From Humulus lupulus (Eukaryota > Streptophyta > Magnoliopsida > Rosales > Cannabaceae), in contig NC_084793.1 in the NCBI RefSeq assembly GCF_963169125.1, positions 140,594,297 to 140,658,296 on the forward strand: 64,000 bases of DNA, read 5' to 3'. This document shows positions 54,960 through 64,000 of this stretch, piece after piece. Every line of letters begins with the position of its first letter. Positions within the stretch are counted from its first letter, which is position 1. The position numbers and the translations under genes were made by a program. A model generated the notes under the pieces. The model saw nothing but the letters and a program-made list of their open reading frames with translations. It did no database searches and was not told the origin of the DNA.

Positions 54960-57900
54960 ATGGCTTCCTCTGATTCTGATGCGACTATTGCTACGGCGAC
55001 CACTGCTACAGCAGCTCCGACATCGACTCACTCATGGAATCCCTTCTCCAATTCGTTATCCTCGTTTCTTACTGTTAAACTCGATCGACTTAATTTCCTT
55101 GCCTGGAAATCTCAAGTCGTACCTACGGTCATAGGTCATGACCTTGATGAACTTCTTTTCAGCAATGTTGCCCCTCCGCAAAAATTGCTGTCTGGTAACC
55201 CTAACCCTGCCTATGTGGAGTGGAAACGCAGAGATCAGCTCCTGCTTTCTTGGCTTAGGTCTTCCATGTCTGAAGGCATTCTTGCTTCCGTTGCCAACCA
55301 TTCCACTTCACATGATGTCTGGAGAGCACTTGAGCAACGGTTTTCTAGTCAATCCAAGGCTCGCCTCTTGCAGCTAAAGGGCCAACTCTCCAACATTCAA
55401 AAAGGTACTTTGTCAATTTCTGACTACGTTGAAAAAATTAAGTCATTGGTTGATAGTCTTGCCATAGCTGGTTGCTGCATTAGTGATCAAGATCTTGAGT
55501 TACAACTTCTCAATGGTCTTGGTCCGGAATATGATCCGGTTGTATCTGGTATTACCTCCAGTTCTGAATCGAAGTCTCTTGAAGAAATTCAAGCACTTTT
55601 GATGGCTCATGAATGCCGCTTGGAACGCCATCATACTATGGCTGACATTTCGGGCAAGATGGCTGCAAATTTGACATTTGGCTCATCAAGAAATATGTCT
55701 TCCAACTTGTATAAACCAAGTTATGGTTCTAGCAGAGGATCTTCTACTGCAATGGGGTCTAGACAAGCTGGTCGCTCTTACTATCGTGGCCCTCTTCCCT
55801 CCACACGCCCTATTTGTCAAGTTTGTTTGAAACTCGGTCACACTGCTGCGATATGCCATTATCGTTTTGATAAGAACTTTGTCCCTCCCAAGAACACAAA
55901 TGCTCAGCCGAGAGCCTGTCTTGCAGAACAGGAATATGATTCTGGTGAAAATGAAGAACCTCAAGTCTACATTTCCACCTCTATCCCAGATTTTGGTGAT
56001 GACTCTCTTTGGTATGCTGACACAGGTGCAACGAATCATGTAGCATTTGGTATGGAACACCTTGCATCTGTACAACCTTACAATGGTTCTGAAACTCTTG
56101 CTATTGGCAATGGTAAGAAACTCCTCATTCATCATATTGGTGAAGCCTCTCTTCCTTCTCATTCTCAATCTCTTTTACAGTTGAAATCTGTCTTACAAGT
56201 TCCTTCAATCACTAAAAATCTTGTTAGTGTTTCTAAGCTCACCAAAGACAATGATGTTTTTCTTGAATTTCATAAAAATTGCTGTTTTGTCAAGGACAAG
56301 CAAACGGGGAGTGTCTTGCTCAAAGGGAGAGTTAGGAATGGCCTATATATACTTGGGAATGACTCTACAACTACTACTCAACCTACACTTCAGTGTCATT
56401 TAGCTACTGTCTCCAAACTCAACCACAATCCACATATGCCAGAATGTTCTCCTGTCCATTTTCCTTGTACTTCTTTTCGTTGTAATGATTCTTGTAAATC
56501 TGTTCATCAGAATACTCATTGTAACAGTACTAATATCAATAAAGACCAGTTTTTCATTTCCTATGCTTCATCTCAGCCTCAGTTAAATACTGTTTCTTTA
56601 CAAAATGATGTGAATCTTTGGCATTCCAAGTTAGGTCATCCATCCCCACAGGTGCTAAGAAAAGTTCTCTCTCATTTGCCCTACTCTCCATCTTTACAGA
56701 ACCTCAAATTCTGTGATGCTTGTCAAAAGGGTAAAAGTCATAGACTACCTTTTTCCTTATCATCTAATAGAGCAACTCAGCCCTTGGCACTTATTCACAC
56801 TGATGTGTGGGGTCCCTCTCACACTCCTTCCAAAGATGGATTTCGGTATTACATTCATTTTATTGATGATTATAGCAGATATACTTGGATATTTCCATTA
56901 ACACTAAAATCTCAAGCATTTGATACTTTTGTTCAATTCAAAAGTTTAGTTGAGAAACAATTCTCATTGCCAATAAAGAGTATTCAAGCAGACTGGGGAG
57001 GAGAATACAGAATCTTTGACAAGTTTCTCAAGGATCAAGGAATTCAGTTTCAACATCCTTGTCCTCATACTCATGAGCAAAATGGGAGAGCTGAAAGGAA
57101 GCCTCGTCACATCACAGAAACTGGGCTCACTCTTCTTGCACAGTCAGGTCTAGACTTGTCCTATTGGTGGCATGCATTTCAGTGTGGGGTTTATACAATC
57201 AATCGGCTTCCAACTAGAGTTCTTAATAACATCAGCCCATATCAGTGTTTATTTGGAAAACTGCCTGACTACAATTTTTTGAAACCTTTTGGCTGTGTTT
57301 GCTATCCCCACTTGAGACCCTACAACAATCACAAGCTCAACTTTAAATCAGAAAAGTGTATCTTCTTGGGATACTCCCCTCAACATAAGGGATATATGTG
57401 TGAAAACTCTGCTGGTCGAATCTTTATAGCAAGAAATGTGATGTTCAATGAGTTTCAGTTCTTCTCTCACTTAAAGGAAGAACATAAACAGGTACATGAC
57501 TCTTTCTTACATGTTTTACCTTCAACTCAGTTCATTACTTCACCACTATTTTCTACTTCTGATGTTCCTTGTGCATCTGCTTTTTCTGAACCTCCTGCTA
57601 CTGAGTGTCATGCTTCGAATATTGGTGGTCCACATTTGACTCCAATTATTGCTGAGACTCCTCAGCAAGCTATCACTACTTCTCTTCCGCAAGTGGTTGC
57701 AGATCAAGCACAGTCTCATGACAAAGCTCCTCCCACCTTTCACTCAGAATCTGCACCATCAGTTGCTCCAGCATCAAGTGTTCCATGTTCAACTGATACT
57801 ACAAGGACTCATTCAATGACAACAAGATCTCAAAGAGGGATATACAAGCCAAAAGCATTGTTGGCTACAAAACATCCATTGATGGAGTCCTTACTGCCTT

Positions 57901-58214
57901 CAGAACCATCTTCTACTCAGGTTGCATTAAGAAGTCCAAGATGGTTTGCCTCCATGAAGGAAGAGTTCGATGCTTTACAACGACAACAAACTTGGACTCT
58001 GGTTCCGTTTTCTCCTGAAATGAATATTATTGGGAACAAATGGGTCTTTCGGGTCAAATTAAAAGCAGATGGCAGTTTGGATAAGTTTAAATCTCGGCTT
58101 GTAGCAAAAGGATATCTTCAGACCCCAGGGATAGATTATGAAGACACCTTCAGCCCTGTTGTTAAACCTGCAACAGTGAGGACTGTTCTCACCCTAGCAG
58201 TCTCTTTCAACTAG
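54960..58214 (+). CDS. copia Gag-Pol polyprotein, N-terminal 1084 aa up to a premature TAG
   Basis: The start is the first ATG after the primer site (MASSDSDATIAT). Gag comes first: KLDRLNFLAWKSQV near residue 40, then EQRFSSQSKARLLQLKGQL. A CCHC knuckle C-Q-V-C-x4-H-x4-C lies at about 286-299, and the aspartic protease WYADTGATNH at about 351 (D354). The pre-integrase/zinc region has WHSKLGHPS near 554 and FCDACQKGKSHRLPF near 585. The integrase core has HTDVWG (D615), QADWGGEY near 678 and EQNGRAERK near 710. Reverse transcriptase begins near 1010 (WTLVPFSPEMNIIGNKWVF, then GIDYEDTFSPVV). It stops at TAG 58212-58214, exactly where the family has Trp (N-W-D-V-K-Q-L). The same frame continues, so the frame as a whole is 1500 residues. 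Without readthrough this half gives Gag, protease and integrase but no active reverse transcriptase. Confidence 0.93.
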   Translation: MASSDSDATIATATTATAAPTSTHSWNPFSNSLSSFLTVKLDRLNFLAWKSQVVPTVIGHDLDELLFSNVAPPQKLLSGNPNPAYVEWKRRDQLLLSWLRSSMSEGILASVANHSTSHDVWRALEQRFSSQSKARLLQLKGQLSNIQKGTLSISDYVEKIKSLVDSLAIAGCCISDQDLELQLLNGLGPEYDPVVSGITSSSESKSLEEIQALLMAHECRLERHHTMADISGKMAANLTFGSSRNMSSNLYKPSYGSSRGSSTAMGSRQAGRSYYRGPLPSTRPICQVCLKLGHTAAICHYRFDKNFVPPKNTNAQPRACLAEQEYDSGENEEPQVYISTSIPDFGDDSLWYADTGATNHVAFGMEHLASVQPYNGSETLAIGNGKKLLIHHIGEASLPSHSQSLLQLKSVLQVPSITKNLVSVSKLTKDNDVFLEFHKNCCFVKDKQTGSVLLKGRVRNGLYILGNDSTTTTQPTLQCHLATVSKLNHNPHMPECSPVHFPCTSFRCNDSCKSVHQNTHCNSTNINKDQFFISYASSQPQLNTVSLQNDVNLWHSKLGHPSPQVLRKVLSHLPYSPSLQNLKFCDACQKGKSHRLPFSLSSNRATQPLALIHTDVWGPSHTPSKDGFRYYIHFIDDYSRYTWIFPLTLKSQAFDTFVQFKSLVEKQFSLPIKSIQADWGGEYRIFDKFLKDQGIQFQHPCPHTHEQNGRAERKPRHITETGLTLLAQSGLDLSYWWHAFQCGVYTINRLPTRVLNNISPYQCLFGKLPDYNFLKPFGCVCYPHLRPYNNHKLNFKSEKCIFLGYSPQHKGYMCENSAGRIFIARNVMFNEFQFFSHLKEEHKQVHDSFLHVLPSTQFITSPLFSTSDVPCASAFSEPPATECHASNIGGPHLTPIIAETPQQAITTSLPQVVADQAQSHDKAPPTFHSESAPSVAPASSVPCSTDTTRTHSMTTRSQRGIYKPKALLATKHPLMESLLPSEPSSTQVALRSPRWFASMKEEFDALQRQQTWTLVPFSPEMNIIGNKWVFRVKLKADGSLDKFKSRLVAKGYLQTPGIDYEDTFSPVVKPATVRTVLTLAVSFN

Positions 58215-59462
58215 GATGTCAAGCAGCTGGATGTCAGTAATGCCTTTTTGAATGGCACTCTAACAGAACTTGTCTATATGCAGCAGCCAAGTGGATTTGT
58301 GGATCCTCATAAGCCCACTCATGTGTGTAGATTGAATAAAGCTCTATATGGATTAAAACAGGCTCCTCGGGCCTGGAATGAAAGACTTAAGCAGGCTTTA
58401 TTTCAATGGGGATTTCAAGCTTCTAAATCAGATAATTCCTTGTTTGTTTTTGGCTCTGGTCAAACTTTGATTCTTCTTCTTGTTTATGTGGATGATTTTC
58501 TCATCACAGGTCCAAACAAGGAACTGGTTCAGCAGCTCATAGTCTACTTGAATTCAACTTTTTCACTCAAAGATTTGGGGTCAGTTCACTATTTCTTAGG
58601 GGTGGAAATATTTCGCAATTCTGTTGGCATGTATCTTTCACAAACAAAATACATCACTGATCTTTTAGTCAAGTTACACTTGGAAGGTGCCAAAGCATGT
58701 CCCAGTCCCACAAGTTCTGTTCATAAGCTTTCTTTAGCAGAAAGTGCGCCATTTGAAGACATAACAATGTACAGGAGCACACTTGGAGCCTTACAATATC
58801 TGATATTGACTAGACCAGATGTGGCTTTTATAATCAACAAGTTGAGTCAATTTATTCATGCACCAACAGTAATTCATTGGGAGGCCTGTAAAAGGTTGCT
58901 GCGGTATCTCAAAGGTACAATACATGAAGGTATTCTACTCAAACCTGCTCTCACCATGACACTGTCTGCTTATTCAGATGCAGACTGGGCTAGTTGTCCT
59001 GATGATAGAAAATCCACCGGTGGCTATGTTGTGTTCCTTGATGGCAATCTGATTTCTTGGTCTGCTAAGAAGCAACAAGTAGTGGCTCGCTCAAGCACTG
59101 AAAGTGAGTTCAGATCCCTTGCTAATGCTGCAGCTGAACTTCAATGGCTTACTTCTCTATTAACTGAACTCAAAGTCCCTCTTCATGATGCTCCTGTTCT
59201 GTGGGTTGATAATCAAGGAGCAGCTTCCATAGCTGCCAATCCAGTGTTCCATGCTCGGTGCAAGCATATTGAAATTGATATGCATTTTGTGCGTGATCAA
59301 ATTTTGGCCAAGAAACTTCATGTTCGTTATGTACCTTCGGTGGACCAAGTGGCTGACATACTTACCAAGCCTCTTCCTGTTGATCGATTTCAATACCTGA
59401 AGTCCAAACTGAAAGTGGTTAATACCCCCTTTCGTTTGAGGGGGGATGATAACCATACTTAG
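58215..59462 (+). pseudogene. copia polyprotein continuation: reverse transcriptase and RNase H
   Basis: In the same frame after the [17 protein letters not shown] (first catalytic Asp), [31 protein letters not shown] (catalytic D-D near residue 1178), then [14 protein letters not shown] and [14 protein letters not shown]. RNase H follows: [40 protein letters not shown] and [20 protein letters not shown] with D, E and D present, ending ADILTKPLP. The next ATG is at 58248, but no promoter or start context suggests separate translation. Apart from the upstream stop, this half is intact. Confidence 0.92.
59436..59446 (+). other. polypurine tract of the young copia element
   Basis: TGAGGGGGGA lies directly before the 3' LTR start TGATAACC. 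The polyprotein stop (TAG at 59460-59462) lies just inside the LTR, so the last codons overlap tract and LTR. Confidence 0.85.
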
Positions 59463-59717
59463 TTACTGTTGTCTTAGTTAGATAATGTTGTATTAAGTAG
59501 CTGTTTTATTACTTGTCACAAAAACAAGAGTTAGTTAAGCTTTAATTTTCTGTTAAGCATTTCTGTTGTAAACTCACTCTTGTAACAGTTACTCTCTATA
59601 AATACATATCTTGATCTCTTACAGAAATCAAGTTTTTACTCCATAAAGATTACTCTGCTTTTTCTCTGTTCTGTCTCAAGATTGCTCAAGAAGTTCTTAC
59701 TTCAGAAAAGCTTTACA
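59447..59717 (+). repeat. 3' LTR of the young copia element
   Basis: It is 271 bp, one base different from the 5' LTR, followed by GTTAC at 59718-59722. Confidence 0.96.
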
Positions 59718-59722
59718 GTTAC

Positions 59723-60930
59723 CAAACACATTTTATGTTTAATTGCCAAATTTTTAATTATTTAAATAAAAATCTATTTTTTAAGTATTACCAAACAATA
59801 ACAAAATATTGTTATGTTTTTAGATTTTACAAAATGTACTTGAGTACTATTTTAATGCATTTTTTTTTTATAATTTGAAGAAAAATTTATTATACAAAAG
59901 TCATTGCTATTGTTTAGTGAAAGTACTCAACATCCAAACTAATACAATTACACCAAAGCAATTTAATTCAATTACAAAAACTAGATATCTAATTATAATT
60001 GGATTGTATTAGATTTGAATAATTGGATTAGATTGGATGGTGGATGACACTGTCAAAATCCAGTTAAAAACTGATACATTCCAATTACATATAATATATA
60101 TATAAATATTTAATTATTTATATTTCTTTAAATATATTAAACAATATTTAAATTTGTTTTAATACAATATTATTGACTAACTATTAGTTTTCCCGTATAC
60201 ACTTTCACGTCTAATTAGAGGAGAAAACGTTAAAAATACGCATCTATTCTCCTCCTCTCTCATTTTCAATATTTCTTCAAGCTTTGGATTAAACTTGTAA
60301 GGTAGATAACTTTATGTAGTTTGAACCTAAATAAATGGTGTTGTTTAGTTTTTAAGTGATTTTTATTGTATATTTTTAAGTTGATATTAAAAATTAATTT
60401 CCAATTCAGTTTTAAAAAAATAAGATTCCAACTCGAAATACAATAAAAAAACCGAACCAATTCAATTATTAATTGGATTTGATTGAATTTTGATGCTTAA
60501 TTGGATTTGATTGGATGATGATTTTCAAAATCCAACCTTTAATTAAATTGGATTGGATCAGTACAAAAATGTTGGATTGGATTGAATGTCCATCCCTAAA
60601 TATAAATCTATATAGTGAAAAAATAAAATAAAAATTTGTGATATTAATTATGTAAAAAGACAAAATCATATCATTCATTTTTTGCTGTTATCTTATTTGG
60701 TCATGTTTCAAATCGTGTTTTTAAGGAGCTTCGATTTTATAAGAGAAAATGAAAAAAAAAAAGTTGAAATGATTTGGATTATTATTATTATTATTGGAAA
60801 TGTGAGAGAAAAATTTATAAAAGGAAAAGTGAGAGAAAAGTAGTAAATTTTCCTTAAGTTTTGCGGAGGAAAACAAAGAATTTTCACTCATAATATGATT
60901 TCTCTTAACAAATTTAACATTTATATTGTC
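59723..60930. other. AT-rich spacer with GGATTGGAT-type repeats
   Basis: Words such as ATTGGATTTGATTGG and TTGGATTGGATTGAATG cluster at 60000-60035 and 60465-60590. The latter ends in a CCATCCCTAA block, resembling degenerate satellite or MITE sequence. A (TTA)n run lies at 60780-60795. No gene is seen. Confidence 0.45.
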
Positions 60931-62867
60931 ACGACTCAAGCTCAAGAATGTGGATGTGTAATAGTCAAATTTGCCTTTTGTTGGAAAATAATGTTTATAA
61001 ATGATTTTTTAATTTATATCATTACATTAAATTATAAATAAAAAAATAATAATAGAATAAGTCCTATAATTTTATAGAAAATATTAGTAATAAAATTAGG
61101 ATCACCAATCATTATAAGTAAAATAATAATATCCCCACAGTTATATAATCCTCAAATAGCTAGATTACGCAAGTCATAAAATATCAAAATAATACTTAAT
61201 ATCCATCATCCCTAACTATTACATAGTTGATCAAGTGATGCAGACCATTAAGATCAAGTTTAAATACATAAACAATCTTTGAAAGATAAGACCACGTATT
61301 AACTATCATTCTCCATCAACGAATCTCCTTAACATCGATTAGCATCAAATTGAGTTCTTGGAAGGGAAGAGATAGGGGTGAATTTATAAAGCCTAGTAAG
61401 AAAATAACTAATATCAAAAGACCAGTAGTTTTATAAAACCCCTACATGGTTCACTGTTAAATAAAACATATTATCATCATGTACAAAACATTATAGAAAG
61501 ACCACAAATAATAACAAGTGACAAGCTACACGTGCACATCACACAATCCACTAGGTCCCTAACTCCTGATAACCACCATAGAAAGCCAACATCCTATATT
61601 GGGTAATGGGCTAGATAACCACCACAAGTGGGTGGCTCAAATAACTCCTTGTACAGGTCCTAGGTCTTTACACCTACAGATGAACGTACACTTGATCGAC
61701 CTATGATGACATAAAGATTAAATCCTGAAGCAACAATATGCACCATAATTATCAATATGACTCTCATCAGTATAACAAAATGCAGGAAAATAAGAATAAC
61801 AAAATAACATATTTCTATTATTTTAAAAAATTTGGTAGCATAACAGCTGCATATGAATAAAACCAAAAATCATAACATGTATAAATAAATATATTTGGTA
61901 CTCGGTGCCCTAAGAACACTCCAAAAAAACATGGAGATTAAGTTTCCAACTTTCAAACATTTTATATATCATAAAATTGGAATATGTCTAATGCTATTTA
62001 ATATACATAAAATAATTCCAATAATCAAGTTGAACCTCTACCTCCTGAGTATTGTTAACATTTGTCTAAAACTCCTATCCCCCAATTCCTATGTTTCAAG
62101 TAGCTTAGTCCCCTCCAAAAGTAACTTTGTCCTAGAACACTCAATTGATCAAAAAATTATCATCATTACAATGTACTCATCAATCCGAGTCCAACAATAT
62201 ATAACACGATACCATTCAAAGAAAGTGAGAAATCTCACCTCACTCGTGCATAGTGGCAGTTTGCCGTGGTCGATGGCAATCCTCCGAAAACAGTGACAAA
62301 AATTGATTATATATATAATCTTCTTGATGAGTAGATTGCGGTTGTACAACCCTTTAGCCCAAACAATCACTGATGTCCTCAAAAAACACTCCTGAAGGGG
62401 CGAAGATACCCAAAATCTCACTAGAGAGTAGTGGAGATTTGACCGGAATGGCTTAGTGGGTTTTGTTCCTCTCGTAATGCTGATTCCAATAGTATTCAAC
62501 ACTTGAGCATTGGTTGCCAAAGCTGGCTGAAAAGTAAGTTCAAAATTTTGGTGACAAAACTTTACACCGTTTGCACGTTTAAGCTCTGATGAAAACTAGA
62601 CTTTGGTGGTGAGGTGGTCACCAACCATTAGTGGTGCAGCTCTAGAGCGTGGTGGCTATTCTTAAACTTGTCATGAGCTTCTTTGAGAGAGAAAGAGACT
62701 AAGAAACAAAGAAGAAAGAGAGAGAGAGAGAGAGAGAGGAAGAGAGAGAAGGAGAGTGTGAGGCACAAAGAGGGAGAGGAGGAAAACTAGAGAAATTATG
62801 ACCCAAGTGGACCCCACTCTTTATTAAACCCAAATATGTATTATTGTAAAATTCATTGAGTTTTACA
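60931..62867 (-). repeat. probable 3' LTR of a chromovirus-type gypsy element
   Basis: On minus it would run from TGTAAAACTCAATG (62867) to GAGTCGTGACA (60931), giving TG...CA ends. It starts right after the integrase chromodomain remnant, as the 3' LTR of such an element should. It contains a (GA)n run at about 62715-62738 and noncoding leader-like sequence. The second LTR lies outside the window, so the limits are provisional. Frames at 61895-62520 are not recognised. Confidence 0.45.
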
Positions 62868-63872
62868 GTCTTCCATCAAAAAAATTTCGCCCTAAAATTT
62901 CAAAGTATAACCTCAAGCTGAAAATTAAACAAATGAGGATATTTCTCATACATTTCCTAATCTTAATCCCAAGTAGGCTCATCTTCTCTATGGTTATGTC
63001 GTAAGCCATTTTGGAATCTCTCCATTCTTTAGCACCTTTAGCTCTCTTGCTAGGATTCTGACAACTTGTTAATCGTAGGCCACGTCCTCCTAAAGTAGAA
63101 TAGCCTCATACTCAATGATGTGTGATAGATCTGGAGTATAGTTCCTCAACAACGTGGGATCCAGTCGGTCTGGGAGTGACCATAACACATGGAACACATT
63201 GTGGAAATGTCTCAACCACACTAGTAAGTTCAATCGATAAGAGACCTCCCCAACCCTCTTCATAACCTTAATAGGTCCTATATACCTTGGGATTAGCTGA
63301 CCCTTAACTTCAAATCTTGTCAGACCAACCTCAAACTCAACTTCTAGTTGATTGAGATCGACATATCTATTTAGGCAACTTTCAACAACCTTTAGTCTCT
63401 TGAATGTCCTTGATATTTGAAAGTGGTAATAGTTATTATTTAAGGTCCAATAATGACATGCTCATCTGATTCTGCCCAACATAAGGGTGATTTGTATGGC
63501 CTCCCATGTAAAGCATCATAAGTTTTCATACCTATATCTCCCTGATAGCTCTTATTTAAGTGAACTCCACCAAAGGCAAGTGTTCTCCCCAACTACCTCC
63601 AAAATCCAAAATACAAGAATGAAGTATGTTCTCCAAAGTTTATATATGGTCTTCTCAGACAATCCATCTATCTGGGGATGATGAATGGTACTTAAGTGAA
63701 GCTCAATCCCTAAAACTTTTTGCAAGGCTCACTGAAACCCTAATATAAAACAAGGATCTCCATCAAAAACATTGCTCGAAGGCACCCCATGCAACCAATC
63801 TATATTGTCCACATAATGTCGAGCTAGTCTGGTAATATTGAAATCCTTTTTGTTTTGAAAGAAATTAGTAGA
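62868..63872 (-). pseudogene. chromovirus (Tekay/Del-like) integrase and chromodomain remnant
   Basis: Translating minus in pieces gives HHPQIDGLSEKTI near 63.68 kb, matching the Y-H-P-Q-T-D-G-Q-S-E-R-T-I block before the catalytic Glu region of gypsy integrases. Sequence resembling the core end and the GPF/Y-type module follows. Finally, around 62.99-62.93 kb, come a W-R-x-H-x-x-x-E-x-T-W-E-like block and Y-E-K-Y-P-H-L, the usual end of the chromodomain in plant chromoviruses. Every segment is frameshifted and contains stops. Chromodomains direct insertion into heterochromatin in this group (family knowledge). Confidence 0.65.
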
Positions 63873-64000
63873 TGTAATGCCCCGACTAATTCTACGACCT
63901 CGGACTATTAAAAACTTACTAAGACATAACTACTATTTTGGAATACATACATAAAATATTAGAATTTTATTAAAAATCCAAAATACGGGATCCCATTGTT
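63873..64000 (+). repeat. possible start of another LTR, cut by the window edge
   Basis: TGTAATGCCCCGACTAATTC interrupts the integrase remnant. It resembles the TGTAACGACCC start of the solo LTR at 50447. With only 128 bases visible and no far end, this is tentative. Confidence 0.35.

Larger units (their letters stand above)
54662..59717 (+). mobile_element. young Ty1/copia retrotransposon, 5056 bp
   Basis: The two 271-bp LTRs differ at one base by eye, and the GTTAC duplication is perfect (54657-54661 and 59718-59722). Primer site, polypurine tract and a single long polyprotein frame are all present. The only lesion found is one in-frame TAG in reverse transcriptase. It is much the most recent retrotransposon in the window and was probably mobile with its own proteins until the stop arose, or moved through helper copies. 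Confidence 0.97.

Noticed and set aside
58248..59462. Separate 404-aa reverse transcriptase gene
   Set aside because: It is the in-frame continuation of the copia polyprotein after a single TAG, with no promoter of its own.
61895..62520. 133- and 123-codon frames on opposite strands
   Set aside because: They overlap each other within what looks like a noncoding LTR, and neither has a recognisable motif.
1..64000. Host protein-coding genes, rRNA or tRNA genes
   Set aside because: Every frame with recognisable motifs belongs to a transposable element, and no rRNA or tRNA signature was seen. A short or highly diverged gene could still be missed by eye.

Overview
This is a gene-poor, AT-rich stretch of a flowering-plant nuclear genome, almost certainly a eudicot. 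The evidence is the set of element families: Ty3/gypsy elements of Tat/Retand and chromovirus type, Ty1/copia elements, En/Spm (CACTA) transposons with plant-specific TNP2 and Transposase_24 genes, an L1-type LINE tail and several MITEs. I cannot name the species. I see no convincing host gene, rRNA, tRNA or CRISPR array. Nearly everything recognisable is transposable element, much of it nested.

Layout. 1-1094 is unresolved AT-rich DNA. 1100-10669 is an internally deleted gypsy element (TSD ACAAC, coding on minus) whose 5' LTR is split by a 4.3-kb non-autonomous CACTA element (5872-10209, TSD TCC). 10675-11443 may be an older LTR. 11444-15591 holds one Tourist-like MITE (14487-14843) and little else. 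15592-27307 is a 414-bp foldback palindrome split near its centre by an 11.3-kb CACTA element (15859-27157, TSD GAA). That element carries an intact five-exon TNPA-like gene and a decayed TNP2 transposase gene. 27966-29004 is the 3' end of a LINE. About 29013-31323 is a third CACTA-like element built around a palindromic repeat (CGTCTCCCA / TGGGAGACG).

31356-52851 is an old copia element on minus. An 11.6-kb Retand-type gypsy element (36128-47769, TSD GTCTT) interrupts its body. Its 5' LTR is interrupted by a MITE, which is itself interrupted by a 2.3-kb solo LTR (50447-52727). The Retand element carries a spliced antisense gene on plus (37589-40220), reconstructed here as four in-phase coding exons. 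54662-59717 is a young copia element on plus (TSD GTTAC, LTRs differing at one base by eye) whose polyprotein has a single internal stop. 60931-64000 is the 3' end of a chromovirus-type gypsy element on minus, apparently interrupted by the start of another LTR at 63873.

How the parts relate. The window is a stratified record of insertions. Three CACTA-type elements share nearly the same outermost 12-13 bases but have completely different subterminal repeats, as expected if each had its own DNA-binding TNPA-like protein. Only the 15.9-27.2 kb element still has such a gene open. In the Retand element most stop codons fit C-to-T change, consistent with decay of methylated DNA. The only near-intact retrotransposon is the copia at 54.7-59.7 kb.
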